DNA of 64,000 nt from assembly GCA_004555765.1 (NCBI GenBank), contig SFHG01000004.1:11238-75237 (forward strand). Reading direction: 5' to 3'. The DNA is from Bacteroidales bacterium. Its GTDB lineage: Bacteria; Bacteroidota; Bacteroidia; Bacteroidales; Porphyromonadaceae. A program made the position numbers and the translations under genes. Below the pieces are notes generated by a model, which saw nothing but the letters and a program-made list of their open reading frames with translations, was not told where the DNA came from and ran no database searches. Positions 42,839 to 51,198 of the stretch are shown here, piece after piece; the stretch's first letter is position 1, and each line of letters starts with the position of its first letter.

Positions 42839-43843
42839 ATGGCCACACCATTCAAACTGACGTGGGACTCGAAGAGGGTCCTTCAGGAGGTAAAAGACTA
42901 CGCACAGATCACCGTTGCGATCTGGCTGTATGGTTTTTTCTTCTTCGGTTTCATCTTTTCTCATGAGATCACGAGCGGAGGGCTCGCAGGTCTGGCATCC
43001 GTAATCACCTGGGCCACAAACATCCCTTACTGGATCCCCTATAATGCCATCAACGTCTCACTGATGATCGTGGCTATAATCATACTGGGGGTCAAGTTCA
43101 CCATCCGGACCATTTACGGAGTGGCGATGATGTTTGCCTCCATCAGTGTCAACGGGAAATTCACCCCCGCATTCCTGCCCGGCGACACAGCTCTCGCCGT
43201 GGTGGTCGGCTCCATCGGCATCGGTGTCTGCTTAGGTCTCGTCTACACGGCCAATGGCTCCACCGGGGGAACCGATATCGTCGCCATGATCATCAATAAG
43301 TACCGCTCTATCACCATCGGCAGGGCGCTTATGATGCTGGACGCTATGATTATCGGCTCATCCTACTTCATTTTCCGAGACACGGACAAGCTGCTCTACT
43401 CCATCGTGATGGCCATCATCTGCAACATCACCGTGGACTTTTATCTCAACGGCTACCGCCAGTCGGTGCAGTTCTTCATCATCAGCAGCAAATTTGACGA
43501 GATCTCGCAACACGTCCTCAAAGAAGTGAACCGTGGCTGTACGCTGCTGAATGGAGAAGGTGCGTACTCGCACGGTGAGGTGAAAGTGATTATGATCATC
43601 GCCAAAAAGACCGAGTCCACGATGATTTTCCGCATCGTCAAGGACATTGACCCCAAAGCCTTCATCACCCAGTCACTGGTACGGGGCGTGTACGGCAACG
43701 GCTTCGACGTCATCAAAGTCAATAACAAGCCCAAACTCAAAATAAAATCCCCCGACGGAGTACCTCCCCGGAAAAACGCACCTATCGTAGAGATTCCGAA
43801 GGGAACGGATGCCGTACCTCCGGTTCCCAGCTCTATGAAGTAA
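42839..43843 (+). CDS. YitT family membrane protein
   Basis: A 334-residue inner-membrane protein. Five hydrophobic segments (about 20-190) include GSTGGTDIVAMIINKYRSITIGRALMM, a signature of the YitT (DUF161) family, followed by a cytoplasmic DUF2179 domain (about 210-300, with NRGCTLLNGEGAYSHGEVKV). Transported substrate is unknown. It is probably expressed with leuS, or from an undetected promoter, since no TAnnTTTG box is visible in the 63-bp gap. Confidence 0.9.
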   Translation: MATPFKLTWDSKRVLQEVKDYAQITVAIWLYGFFFFGFIFSHEITSGGLAGLASVITWATNIPYWIPYNAINVSLMIVAIIILGVKFTIRTIYGVAMMFASISVNGKFTPAFLPGDTALAVVVGSIGIGVCLGLVYTANGSTGGTDIVAMIINKYRSITIGRALMMLDAMIIGSSYFIFRDTDKLLYSIVMAIICNITVDFYLNGYRQSVQFFIISSKFDEISQHVLKEVNRGCTLLNGEGAYSHGEVKVIMIIAKKTESTMIFRIVKDIDPKAFITQSLVRGVYGNGFDVIKVNNKPKLKIKSPDGVPPRKNAPIVEIPKGTDAVPPVPSSMK

Positions 43844-43855
43844 AGGATTTCGGGA

Positions 43856-43933
43856 GGTACGGGCATAGAAATTCTTCCCGGTCTGTACGACACTCCGGCG
43901 TCGTACGGAGCGAAAATTTCTTCCCGGTACGTA
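43856..43933 (-). repeat. 23-bp-period repeat array, 4 units
   Basis: Cores GGTACGG (43856), GGTCTGT (43880), CGTACGG (43902) and GGTACGT (43926). It lies between the YitT gene and rdgB. Confidence 0.83.
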
Positions 43934-43966
43934 CAAAAAAGCGGCTTATTTTATACCCACAAACAT

Positions 43967-44572
43967 ATGTCTCTTCCAACTGCCCTTCTTCTGGCCTCAC
44001 ACAATCCGCACAAAGCTCGCGAAATCGAAGAAATCTTCCATTCCGAGGGATTGATTCTCCCCGTCTCCTCACTTCTCGACCTCGGAGACAGGGAGGAAAT
44101 CGTCGAAGACGGGGATACCCTCAAGGCCAACGCCCTCATCAAGGCAGCAGAGGGTTTCCGCCGGCACGGTGTTCCCTCCTTCGCCGATGACACGGGCTTG
44201 GAGGTGGAGGCACTCGGGGGGGCTCCGGGGGTCTACACCGCCCGGTACGCGGGACCGCAGTGTTCGCCCGAAGACAACATCGCCAAACTCCTTAGAGAGA
44301 TGGACGGTATCCCCGAGGCAAAAAGGCAAGCGACCTTCAAGACGGTTATTGCCCTTGTGTTGAACAAAGAGGAGGTCTATTTCTTTGAGGGGAAAGTAGA
44401 GGGCTCCATTGCATCCTGCAAGCGTGGCACAGAGGGATTCGGGTACGACCCCGTCTTCATTTCCCGGGAAACCGGTCTGACCTTTGCCGAGATGGGCGAA
44501 GAGACGAAAAACAAGGTCAGCCACAGGGCGCGCGCCACTCAGAAGCTCATCGAATTTCTGAAAGGATATTGA
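43967..44572 (+). CDS. rdgB: XTP/dITP diphosphatase (HAM1 family)
   Basis: Removes non-canonical purine nucleoside triphosphates (XTP, ITP) from the pool. The 201-residue protein has the N-terminal LLASHNPHKAREI (nucleotide base loop), FADDTGLEVEALGGAPGV (catalytic Asp pair) and C-terminal SHRARATQKL. Length and motifs are normal. It leads a short run with xseA (11 bp gap) and xseB. Confidence 0.95.
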   Translation: MSLPTALLLASHNPHKAREIEEIFHSEGLILPVSSLLDLGDREEIVEDGDTLKANALIKAAEGFRRHGVPSFADDTGLEVEALGGAPGVYTARYAGPQCSPEDNIAKLLREMDGIPEAKRQATFKTVIALVLNKEEVYFFEGKVEGSIASCKRGTEGFGYDPVFISRETGLTFAEMGEETKNKVSHRARATQKLIEFLKGY

Positions 44573-44582
44573 GACTCCGGAT

Positions 44583-46202
44583 ATGATCGGACAAGGGTTT
44601 GCTTTCGCCGGTGAGGAAAGAGCCACAGATGCACTTCGGCTCCGGGACTTGCTCGGGGACGTCAAGGCGGTCTTGAACGGGGCTTTCCGCCAATTTTATT
44701 GGATCGTGGCGGAAGTCTCGGAGGTCTCGAGGTCAAACGCGGGACACTACTACTTCGACCTCATCGACCCCGAACCGGACGGCCGTACCGCAGCCTCCGT
44801 GCGCGCCAACCTCTGGGCAAGAAATGCAGCCCGCATCGTTCCTGCTTTTAGGGAAGTTACCCGCCAGGACTTTCAGAAAGGGATGGAACTGATGATGCAG
44901 GTCAAAGTGGAAATGAGCCTGCAGTACGGATTCAGCCTCACCATCACCGACATCAACCCCGAGTACACCTTGGGCAACATCGAGCGGAGACGCGAAGCGA
45001 CCATCAAGAGGCTGCAGAGCGACGGGGTCATGGATCTCAATAAGCAATACCCGCTGCCCTCCTTGCTCCTGCGCGTGGCAGTCATCTCAAGCGAGACGGC
45101 TGCCGGGTACGGCGACTTTATGACCACGATAAGGCAGAGCGGTCTGGGAGACTTCTTTTCCATCAAACTCTTCCAAGCCGCCATGCAGGGGAGTAATACC
45201 ACGCTCACGGTGAACTCGGCTTTCGCAAAAATCTTCTACTACCGGAAGGACTTCGACGCAGTGTTCATTATGCGTGGCGGGGGCAGCAAACAGGATCTCG
45301 CAGCCTTCGACGATTACGATCTCTGCTCCACCATTGCGAACTTTCCCCTGCCCGTCCTTACCGCCATCGGACACGAGCAGGACACCTCCATCGCCGATAT
45401 GGTGGCGCACACGAGACTCAAGACCCCGACCGCACTCGGTGAGTTTCTCGTCGGGAGACTGACGGATCAATTGCTCCGCGTGCACACGGTTAGAGAAAAG
45501 CTTCCGAAGACACTCGGCGAAAAACTGCAGTCGATGTCACTAAGGAGTTCGCGTCTCATCACGCGTACCCAGGGGCTCCTGTCTACTTTCGAGAAAGAAA
45601 ACGGCACGAAGCTTCACCACCTCAGACAGAGGACACAGCTCGCACTCTCGGGCGCTTATGGCAAAGCCGTCTCAAAGGTCTCCGAGACACGGCTCGGACT
45701 TTTGTCTTCACTTGCCCACGGAATGGACAGAGACCGCTCACGGCTCGTCCATCTTCGGGATCGGGTTCCCTCCGCAGTCCGCAAATCCTACTTCGAGACA
45801 CGCGACCGCGGCGCGAGACTGACCACGAGGCTCCAACGCTCATTAGGCGAGGCCGAGCGGCTGGTAAACCGGATGACGGCAGGACTCTCCGCCCGGCTCT
45901 CGGGCAAAATCTCGGTCGTCATATCGACCGAAGTCGCACGCCTCCCGGTGCTTTCACATCGTCTCTCCGGAGCCGTCTCGGTCTCAAGAGAACGCACCCT
46001 CCTCCACCTCTCCGAGCTCAGCCATAGGGCTGAACTCTTGGATCCATCCCGCATTATGGCACGGGGCTTCGTCGTGGCAGTAAACGAAAAAGGAGAGCCT
46101 GTCACCCGCATCTCCGGGCTCAGGAAAGGCGGGCAACTCACGCTCTCACTTTTGGACGGGAAAGCGATAGCAGAAACAAAAAAAATCATCCCCAACACCT
46201 AA
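44583..46202 (+). CDS. xseA: exodeoxyribonuclease VII large subunit
   Basis: Catalytic subunit of ExoVII, 539 residues, longer than many homologues. An OB-fold (about 30-130) precedes the nuclease core with VISSETAAGYGDFMTTIRQ, IMRGGGSKQDLAAFDDYDL and TAIGHEQDTSIADMVAHTRLKTPTALGEF. A long coiled-coil with several Arg/Leu-rich blocks and a C-terminal beta segment (LDPSRIMARGFVVAVN) follow. The extra length lies in the coiled-coil. xseB follows after 15 bp. Confidence 0.94.
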   Translation: MIGQGFAFAGEERATDALRLRDLLGDVKAVLNGAFRQFYWIVAEVSEVSRSNAGHYYFDLIDPEPDGRTAASVRANLWARNAARIVPAFREVTRQDFQKGMELMMQVKVEMSLQYGFSLTITDINPEYTLGNIERRREATIKRLQSDGVMDLNKQYPLPSLLLRVAVISSETAAGYGDFMTTIRQSGLGDFFSIKLFQAAMQGSNTTLTVNSAFAKIFYYRKDFDAVFIMRGGGSKQDLAAFDDYDLCSTIANFPLPVLTAIGHEQDTSIADMVAHTRLKTPTALGEFLVGRLTDQLLRVHTVREKLPKTLGEKLQSMSLRSSRLITRTQGLLSTFEKENGTKLHHLRQRTQLALSGAYGKAVSKVSETRLGLLSSLAHGMDRDRSRLVHLRDRVPSAVRKSYFETRDRGARLTTRLQRSLGEAERLVNRMTAGLSARLSGKISVVISTEVARLPVLSHRLSGAVSVSRERTLLHLSELSHRAELLDPSRIMARGFVVAVNEKGEPVTRISGLRKGGQLTLSLLDGKAIAETKKIIPNT

Positions 46203-46217
46203 TTTTTTCACCCCAGT

Positions 46218-46475
46218 ATGACAGTCGAACTCGGTACCGAAAATATATCTGCCCTTTCTTACGACCAAGCCATCACAGAAGCCGAAGAAATTTTGAACCG
46301 GCTCGAAAACGAAAAGCTCCCGATCGATCAAGTCCTCGAGATGAGCAAAAGGGCGGCCGGTCTCATCAAACACTGCCAGGGCAAAATCCAAGAGATTGGC
46401 GGCGAAGTCGACAAGATCCTCGCCTCGCTCCGCGCGGACACGACATCCGGTCAATCCCCGGATCTCCCTTTCTGA
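46218..46475 (+). CDS. xseB: exodeoxyribonuclease VII small subunit
   Basis: An 85-residue helical protein. SYDQAITEAEEILNRLENEKLPIDQVLEMSKRA fits the XseB two-helix hairpin (LxxIVxxLExGxLxLEESL pattern). It binds the XseA coiled coil. Last gene of the rdgB-xseA-xseB run, followed by a repeat array and a bidirectional terminator. Confidence 0.92.
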   Translation: MTVELGTENISALSYDQAITEAEEILNRLENEKLPIDQVLEMSKRAAGLIKHCQGKIQEIGGEVDKILASLRADTTSGQSPDLPF

Positions 46476-46508
46476 AAAGTAAGGGCTGTACACCGGAGCT
46501 AACGAGAT

Positions 46509-46583
46509 ACAGACCGAGGAAACTTTTTCGGTCTGTGTCCCGCTTCCCCGAGACACGTACCGGGCGCATCTCTTGGGTACGTG
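46509..46583 (+). repeat. 23-bp-period repeat array with inverted units
   Basis: Cores ACAGACC (46509), inverted GGTCTGT (46530), ACGTACC (46555) and inverted GGTACGT (46576). The first two pair as ACAGACCGA (46509-46517) with TCGGTCTGT (46528-46536), a 9-bp stem with a 10-nt loop. Confidence 0.83.
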
Positions 46584-46593
46584 CAAAAATAAC

Positions 46594-46634
46594 TTAGGTT
46601 CTGTGTCGCTCGTTTGAGCCGGCACAGAACCTAA
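46594..46634. terminator. bidirectional terminator between xseB and asd
   Basis: A perfect 12-bp inverted repeat, TTAGGTTCTGTG (46594-46605) with CACAGAACCTAA (46623-46634), is followed by ATTTTGG on the plus strand and by TTATTTTTGC on the minus strand. It sits between two convergent genes and should stop both. Confidence 0.8.
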
Positions 46635-46672
46635 ATTTTGGCAGCCTCAAAAGGAGGTCTCACCCAAAGTGG

Positions 46673-47674
46673 TTATTTCCGACGAATCAAAAACTCGGCA
46701 ATCTGGATGGCGTTAAGCGCTGCGCCCTTGCGGATTTGGTCGGAGACGCACCAGAAGGAGAGACCGTTGGGGTCGGAGAGGTCTTTGCGGATCCGCCCCA
46801 CATACACAGGGTCACAGCCCGAGAGATCGAGCGGCATAGGGTATTCGTTGGCTTCGGGGTTATCCATCAGCACGACACCGTCGGCTTTAGAAAAAGCCTC
46901 GCGGGCTTCATCGACTGTAAGAGGACGCTCCGTCTCTACCCATACGGCCTCGGAGTGAGCCCGAAGCGTAGGCACACGGACACAGGTCGCAGAGACAAGA
47001 ATGTCCTGCTCCATAATTTTCCGTGTCTCGTTGTACATCTTCATCTCCTCTTTGGTATAGCCGTTATCGGTAAAGACATCGATGTGAGGGATGACGTTGT
47101 AGAGGATCTGGTGCGCAAATTTCTTCACTTCCACAGGTTCGCCGTTTGCTTCTGCCTTCACTTGGGATTGCAGCTCTGCCATTCCCGATGCACCCGCTCC
47201 GGACGTACTCTGGTACGTAGCGACGTGTACCCGCCTGATGGGCGTGACGTCGTTGATGGCCTTCAATGCCACGACCATCTGGATGGTGGTGCAGTTGGGG
47301 TTGGCGATGATGCCTGCGGGATGCTCGAGCGCACGCTCCGCGTTTACTTCGGGCACGACCAGAGGCACGTCTTCACGCATACGGAAGGCACTCGAGTTAT
47401 CGATCATCACGGCTCCGTACTTGGTGATGGTTCCCGCAAACTTTTCGGAAGTGCTGCCTCCCGCGCTCACGAAAGCGATATCCACGTCCTTAAAGGCATC
47501 ACCCTCTTCGAGCAATTCCACGGTGACGGATTTGCCGCCCACCGTGTAGGAAGAGCCCGCACTTCGGGAGCTTCCGAAGAGGCGGAGGGAGTCGTAAGGA
47601 AACTTACGCTCCTCCACCAGCTTAATGAGCTCTTGACCGACGGCACCACTGGCACCAACGATAGCGATATTCAT
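46673..47674 (-). CDS. asd: aspartate-semialdehyde dehydrogenase
   Basis: Makes aspartate semialdehyde for lysine/diaminopimelate and threonine synthesis. The 333-residue protein starts with the NADP fold (VGASGAVGQELI), has the catalytic Cys in IANPNCTTIQM (about 130) and YQSTSGAGASGMAEL after it. Length and motifs match the usual bacterial enzyme. gpmA lies 17 bp upstream on the same strand. Confidence 0.96.
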   Translation of the reverse strand: MNIAIVGASGAVGQELIKLVEERKFPYDSLRLFGSSRSAGSSYTVGGKSVTVELLEEGDAFKDVDIAFVSAGGSTSEKFAGTITKYGAVMIDNSSAFRMREDVPLVVPEVNAERALEHPAGIIANPNCTTIQMVVALKAINDVTPIRRVHVATYQSTSGAGASGMAELQSQVKAEANGEPVEVKKFAHQILYNVIPHIDVFTDNGYTKEEMKMYNETRKIMEQDILVSATCVRVPTLRAHSEAVWVETERPLTVDEAREAFSKADGVVLMDNPEANEYPMPLDLSGCDPVYVGRIRKDLSDPNGLSFWCVSDQIRKGAALNAIQIAEFLIRRK

Positions 47675-47691
47675 AGTCTCCGGAGGAAAAC

Positions 47692-48444
47692 TTACTTCTT
47701 TTTACCTTGGTTGGCTACGGCCTCCATCAGTTTCTTGATCTCTTCGGGATCGCCGATGAAGTAGTCCTTGACGAGCTCGTAATTGTTATTCTCATCGAAC
47801 TCGAAGACGTAGGGGATTCCTGTCGGGAGATTGAGACCGACGATATCCTCGTCCGAAATGTTTTTGAGCACCTTCACGATACCGCGGAGGCTGTTGCCAT
47901 GGGCGGCAACGATGACGTCATCGTGTTCTTTGAGGGAGGGGAATATAGTCTTTTCCCAGTAAGGTATGATGCGCGCCACCGTTTCCTTCAGGCTCTCGGT
48001 GAGCGGGAGATCCTTATGGTCGACACCGGCATAACGGGGGTCAAGGTAAGGGCTGCGCTCGTCATCGGCTTCGAGGGGCATAGGGGGTACATCGTAGCTG
48101 CGGCGCCATACGAGGACTTGTTCCTCACCGTACTTCTGGGCGGTTTCGGCTTTATTGAGGCCTTGGAGAGAGCCGTAGTGTTTTTCGTTCAGACGCCAGG
48201 TCTTTTCGACGGGAATCCAGTCAAGGTTCATCTCGTCGAGGATTATATTCAGGGTCTTTACCGCACGCTTCAAGTAACTTGTGTAGGCTTGGGTGAAGTG
48301 GAATCCGTTTTCCTTCAGAGCCTTGCCGGCTTTACGGGCTTCTTCTTTGCCTTGGTCTGTGAGGTCTACGTCCGTCCATCCTGTGAATCGGTTTTCGAGG
48401 TTCCAAACGCTCTGACCGTGACGGGTAAGTACTAATCTTTTCAT
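47692..48444 (-). CDS. gpmA: 2,3-bisphosphoglycerate-dependent phosphoglycerate mutase
   Basis: Glycolytic mutase of 250 residues. The catalytic His is in LVLTRHGQSVWNLENRFTGW (about 3-22) and the second in VIVAAHGNSLRGIVK (about 182-196), with the acid and phosphate-binding residues between. It is the cofactor-dependent type. It shares the strand and a 17-bp gap with asd. A near-match box (TATATTTA) lies upstream, but I do not rely on it. Confidence 0.96.
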   Translation of the reverse strand: MKRLVLTRHGQSVWNLENRFTGWTDVDLTDQGKEEARKAGKALKENGFHFTQAYTSYLKRAVKTLNIILDEMNLDWIPVEKTWRLNEKHYGSLQGLNKAETAQKYGEEQVLVWRRSYDVPPMPLEADDERSPYLDPRYAGVDHKDLPLTESLKETVARIIPYWEKTIFPSLKEHDDVIVAAHGNSLRGIVKVLKNISDEDIVGLNLPTGIPYVFEFDENNNYELVKDYFIGDPEEIKKLMEAVANQGKKK

Positions 48445-48507
48445 ATCTTTCGTTTTTCGTGTAAATATAATGTTGTCAAAAAGTAATCTTCACTCTTACC
48501 GGGGCGC

Positions 48508-49518
48508 TCATTTCTCCCTCATCACGATGTAGTCCGTGACGGAGACCAAAGCGTCGAGGTATTCGCCCGGCGGCAATGCCGCCCTAAGCAGCGCCTTCGC
48601 CTCTTCCGTAAAGCGTGCCATCCGTCCCTGTGCGTATTCGATGCCGCCACTCTTGCGCGCGAGAGCGAGGAGGAACCGGATCTCCTCATGGTTCAAGTCC
48701 TTTTTCTTGAGCAGCTTGGCTCCCTTTCGGGCTTCTGCGGTGTCGGTGGAGAGGGCAAAGATGAGGGGCAGGGTCACCTTGTGCTCTTTGAGGTCGTTAC
48801 CTGCGGGCTTTCCAAGGTCTGAAGTGGGCATGTAGTCGAAAATGTCGTCCTTGATCTGAAAGGCAAGACCGATTTTCTCGGCTGCTTGATCCAGCGTTTC
48901 GAGCGTACTGCAGTCCGTCACTTCTGCCGCCTCGGCACCTACTCTGAAAGCAGTACGGATGAGGGAGGCGGTCTTTCGTCTGATGACCTCGAAATACTGC
49001 TCCTCCGTCGTGAGGGACAGCTCCGAAAAATCCTCTTGGAGCAGCTCACCCTCCGAGAGCTGCCGACCCAGGTCGGCGAGTGTTATCGGAAGAGCTTTCG
49101 ACCCGATAAGGAGAGCCCGCATAAAAGCGTGAGAGAGGATATAGTCCCCCATAAGGACTGCCTTATGAGGACCCAGCAGCGAGTAGAAGGACGACTGTCC
49201 CCTCCGCATCGGGCTCTCGTCTATCACATCGTCGTGAATCAAGGAGGCGAGGTGCAGGAGTTCGATGGAGATCGCGCCATTCATTGCGTTTTCCCTCTTG
49301 CCTTCGTCCGTGTCTGCTCCGAGTGCATAAGCTACGAGAAAGATGATCAGCGGGCGGATCTGCTTGCCCTTGGCTTTCTGTAGATGCTCAAGAGCGCGCG
49401 CGATCGTCGGCGCTCCGCTCTCAAGGGCACTCAGGTAGGTCTCGTCGAACGTTTCTAATGAAGAAGAAACGGCAAGGGGGAGGTTGGGAAATGAAGTCGT
49501 GATGGGGACGCTGTGCAT
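48508..49518 (-). CDS. ispB: trans-polyprenyl diphosphate synthase
   Basis: Chain-lengthening prenyltransferase of 336 residues from ATG 49518. The first aspartate-rich motif is in SLIHDDVIDESPMRRG (about 96-111) and the second in FQIKDDIFDY (about 219-228). Likely product: the side chain of menaquinone. The position two residues before the first DDxxD cannot settle chain length, so ispB is the nearest name rather than a proven one. The TATCTTTG box at 49546-49553 supports this start over ATG 49548. Confidence 0.87.
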   Translation of the reverse strand: MHSVPITTSFPNLPLAVSSSLETFDETYLSALESGAPTIARALEHLQKAKGKQIRPLIIFLVAYALGADTDEGKRENAMNGAISIELLHLASLIHDDVIDESPMRRGQSSFYSLLGPHKAVLMGDYILSHAFMRALLIGSKALPITLADLGRQLSEGELLQEDFSELSLTTEEQYFEVIRRKTASLIRTAFRVGAEAAEVTDCSTLETLDQAAEKIGLAFQIKDDIFDYMPTSDLGKPAGNDLKEHKVTLPLIFALSTDTAEARKGAKLLKKKDLNHEEIRFLLALARKSGGIEYAQGRMARFTEEAKALLRAALPPGEYLDALVSVTDYIVMREK

Positions 49519-49545
49519 AAATTTGCTTCTATCGGGAGATCCTAA

Positions 49546-49553
49546 CAAAGATA
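49546..49553 (-). promoter_or_regulatory. -7 box for the polyprenyl synthase gene
   Basis: TATCTTTG on the minus strand, leader about 22 nt to ATG 49518. It overlaps the possible earlier ATG at 49548, which is therefore unlikely to be used. Confidence 0.55.
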
Positions 49554-49602
49554 CCCATTTTGGCTTGGAGTGGACGCATCAAGGGAGAGGACACAAAATT
49601 TC

Positions 49603-49682
49603 GATCCGTGCCGGAAGTGGGCGTAGGTCTGTACCAAAAATTTCTCCCGTACGGACATAGACGATTTCCCCGGTCTGTACCA
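49603..49682 (-). repeat. 23-bp-period repeat array, 4 units
   Basis: Cores GATCCGT (49603), GGTCTGT (49626), GTACGGA (49649) and GGTCTGT (49672), exactly 23 bp apart. The left edge ACAAAATTTCG is the A/T-rich terminal unit in inverted orientation. It separates the polyprenyl synthase gene from the DUF4286 gene. Confidence 0.87.
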
Positions 49683-49692
49683 AAAATCTCTC

Positions 49693-49986
49693 TCACTCGA
49701 TTACGGAGAGAAGTGTCGGGAAGAAAGTCACCATCTCGGGGTAGACGGACATAATTTTGAGTACATCAGGGTCCGTTGCCGGCTCAAACTCCGTCAGACG
49801 GGTGTCATCCTCATCAGAGATCTGCACGGCAAACCCCTGCATCTCCGGCAACGCCAGAAGGTGCACCTCCGAAAACCGGCTCCGCCATCCGGGCAGGAGG
49901 CGGTGCTTGAGGAAATACGCGACATCCCGAAGCGCCGAGCGCTCGCAGTGAAAGGTTACATTCAGTATGTGTCTGTCCGGTGTCAT
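49693..49986 (-). CDS. DUF4286 family protein
   Basis: A 97-residue protein that begins ILNVTFHCERS, the pattern of DUF4286 (small ferredoxin-like fold proteins of this phylum). It has no signal peptide, membrane segment or obvious catalytic residues. Its ATG overlaps the stop of the AI-2E permease gene by 4 bp, so the two are coupled. Function unknown. Confidence 0.72.
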   Translation of the reverse strand: MTPDRHILNVTFHCERSALRDVAYFLKHRLLPGWRSRFSEVHLLALPEMQGFAVQISDEDDTRLTEFEPATDPDVLKIMSVYPEMVTFFPTLLSVIE

Positions 49987-51143
49987 GATTGTGTGCTTTG
50001 TTCTTTATTTTTCCGCCACAGTTTCGGGGGTGCCATTTTCCCCTCAAAAGGCTCATCAAGGGGTTTGTCCCCGATCACGTAGTCGACGTAGAGGTCATTG
50101 AGAATCATCGTGAGGGGAAGTGCGAAAATCAACCCCCAGAAGCCCCAGATAAAGCCCCATACAGAGAGGGCAAGCAGGATTGCGGCAGGGTGCATTCCCA
50201 TCTCGCGTCCCATAATCGTCGGAGTGAGGTAAAAGTCTTGGAGCGCCTGGCACGCGCCCATGATTGCAAAAGCGATAATGAGTAGTACCCACACACTTTG
50301 CCCGGTATCTGCCGACTGGAGCATACACAGGAGGATGATTGGCGGCACGCCCAAAATCTGCATATAGGGAATCAAATTCAGCAACCCCATCACAAGTCCC
50401 ATCGTGATACCGAGCGGCATGCCCATCAACCAAAAACCGAGAGCAAGGATGGCTCCGCAGATAAGCGCGATAAGTCCTTGACCTCTGAAGTAACTATTGA
50501 CGTAGACGTTGATGTCGTGTCCCACTCTCCCGACAAAAGGTTTCAGGCTGTGTGGCACCAGAGCCATCACACCCCGATTGAGCTTTTCGTACCCGATCAT
50601 AATGAAGACGAGGTAAAGGACGAAAAGACCGAAGACCGTGGCATTGGAGAGCATAGAGAGTGTCCCCGTGAAGATGCTCCACCCCTGCTCGAGCGCAGAC
50701 CGGATATACCCCATCAGCTCCTCAAACTTCACTTTGGACATCAGCGAGTCGAGATTGAGCGTCTCTTCGACCGAGGCACGGTACGGGTCGGGGACGAGGC
50801 TCAGGAGCAAATCCGGGGAGAGGTAAAAAGAGATGAGTTCCCATGCTTTTTTGCTCTCTTTCACAACGGATGGGATCAAAAGCGCCACGACACCCGTGAT
50901 CACACCTACAATAAGGACAAGTAAGACAGAGACGGAGAGACCTCGGTTACGGAGCCTGAGCTTGTCCTGAAAGAAGACCACTGCGGGCTCCAGAAGCGAG
51001 GCCGTAATCCATGCGATGATAAACGGGACAAGAATCGCCCAGATGTACTTCACCCCCCACAAAAAAACCAGAAGGATAAGGATGGCGAAGACGATACGGG
51101 CAATCCGGTCGGTATCGAACTCCTGTTTGAAGAATTTCGGCAT
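49983..51143 (-). CDS. AI-2E family transporter
   Basis: A 386-residue inner-membrane protein of the PF01594 family. It has N-terminal hairpin helices (about 10-70), a large periplasmic or amphipathic segment (about 100-190), and C-terminal helices including GLVMGLLNLIPYMQILGVPP and a family-typical IMGREMGMHPAAILLALSVWG. Members include TqsA and Na+/H+ antiporters, so the substrate cannot be named. It is divergent from dacB; both genes are served by TATCTTTG boxes that face each other. Confidence 0.87.
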   Translation of the reverse strand: MPKFFKQEFDTDRIARIVFAILILLVFLWGVKYIWAILVPFIIAWITASLLEPAVVFFQDKLRLRNRGLSVSVLLVLIVGVITGVVALLIPSVVKESKKAWELISFYLSPDLLLSLVPDPYRASVEETLNLDSLMSKVKFEELMGYIRSALEQGWSIFTGTLSMLSNATVFGLFVLYLVFIMIGYEKLNRGVMALVPHSLKPFVGRVGHDINVYVNSYFRGQGLIALICGAILALGFWLMGMPLGITMGLVMGLLNLIPYMQILGVPPIILLCMLQSADTGQSVWVLLIIAFAIMGACQALQDFYLTPTIMGREMGMHPAAILLALSVWGFIWGFWGLIFALPLTMILNDLYVDYVIGDKPLDEPFEGKMAPPKLWRKNKEQSTQS

Positions 51144-51163
51144 AAGAAGTTATTTTCTCTTTG

Positions 51164-51171
51164 TATCTTTG
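51164..51171 (+). promoter_or_regulatory. -7 box for dacB
   Basis: TATCTTTG, leader about 21 nt to ATG 51199. It forms an inverted repeat with the minus-strand box at 51184-51191. Confidence 0.6.
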
Positions 51172-51183
51172 ATAGACGCATTC

Positions 51184-51191
51184 CAAAGATA
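51184..51191 (-). promoter_or_regulatory. -7 box for the AI-2E transporter gene
   Basis: TATCTTTG on the minus strand, leader about 34 nt to ATG 51143. It lies downstream of the predicted dacB transcript start, so the two promoters overlap face to face. Confidence 0.6.
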
Positions 51192-51198
51192 CCAAATA

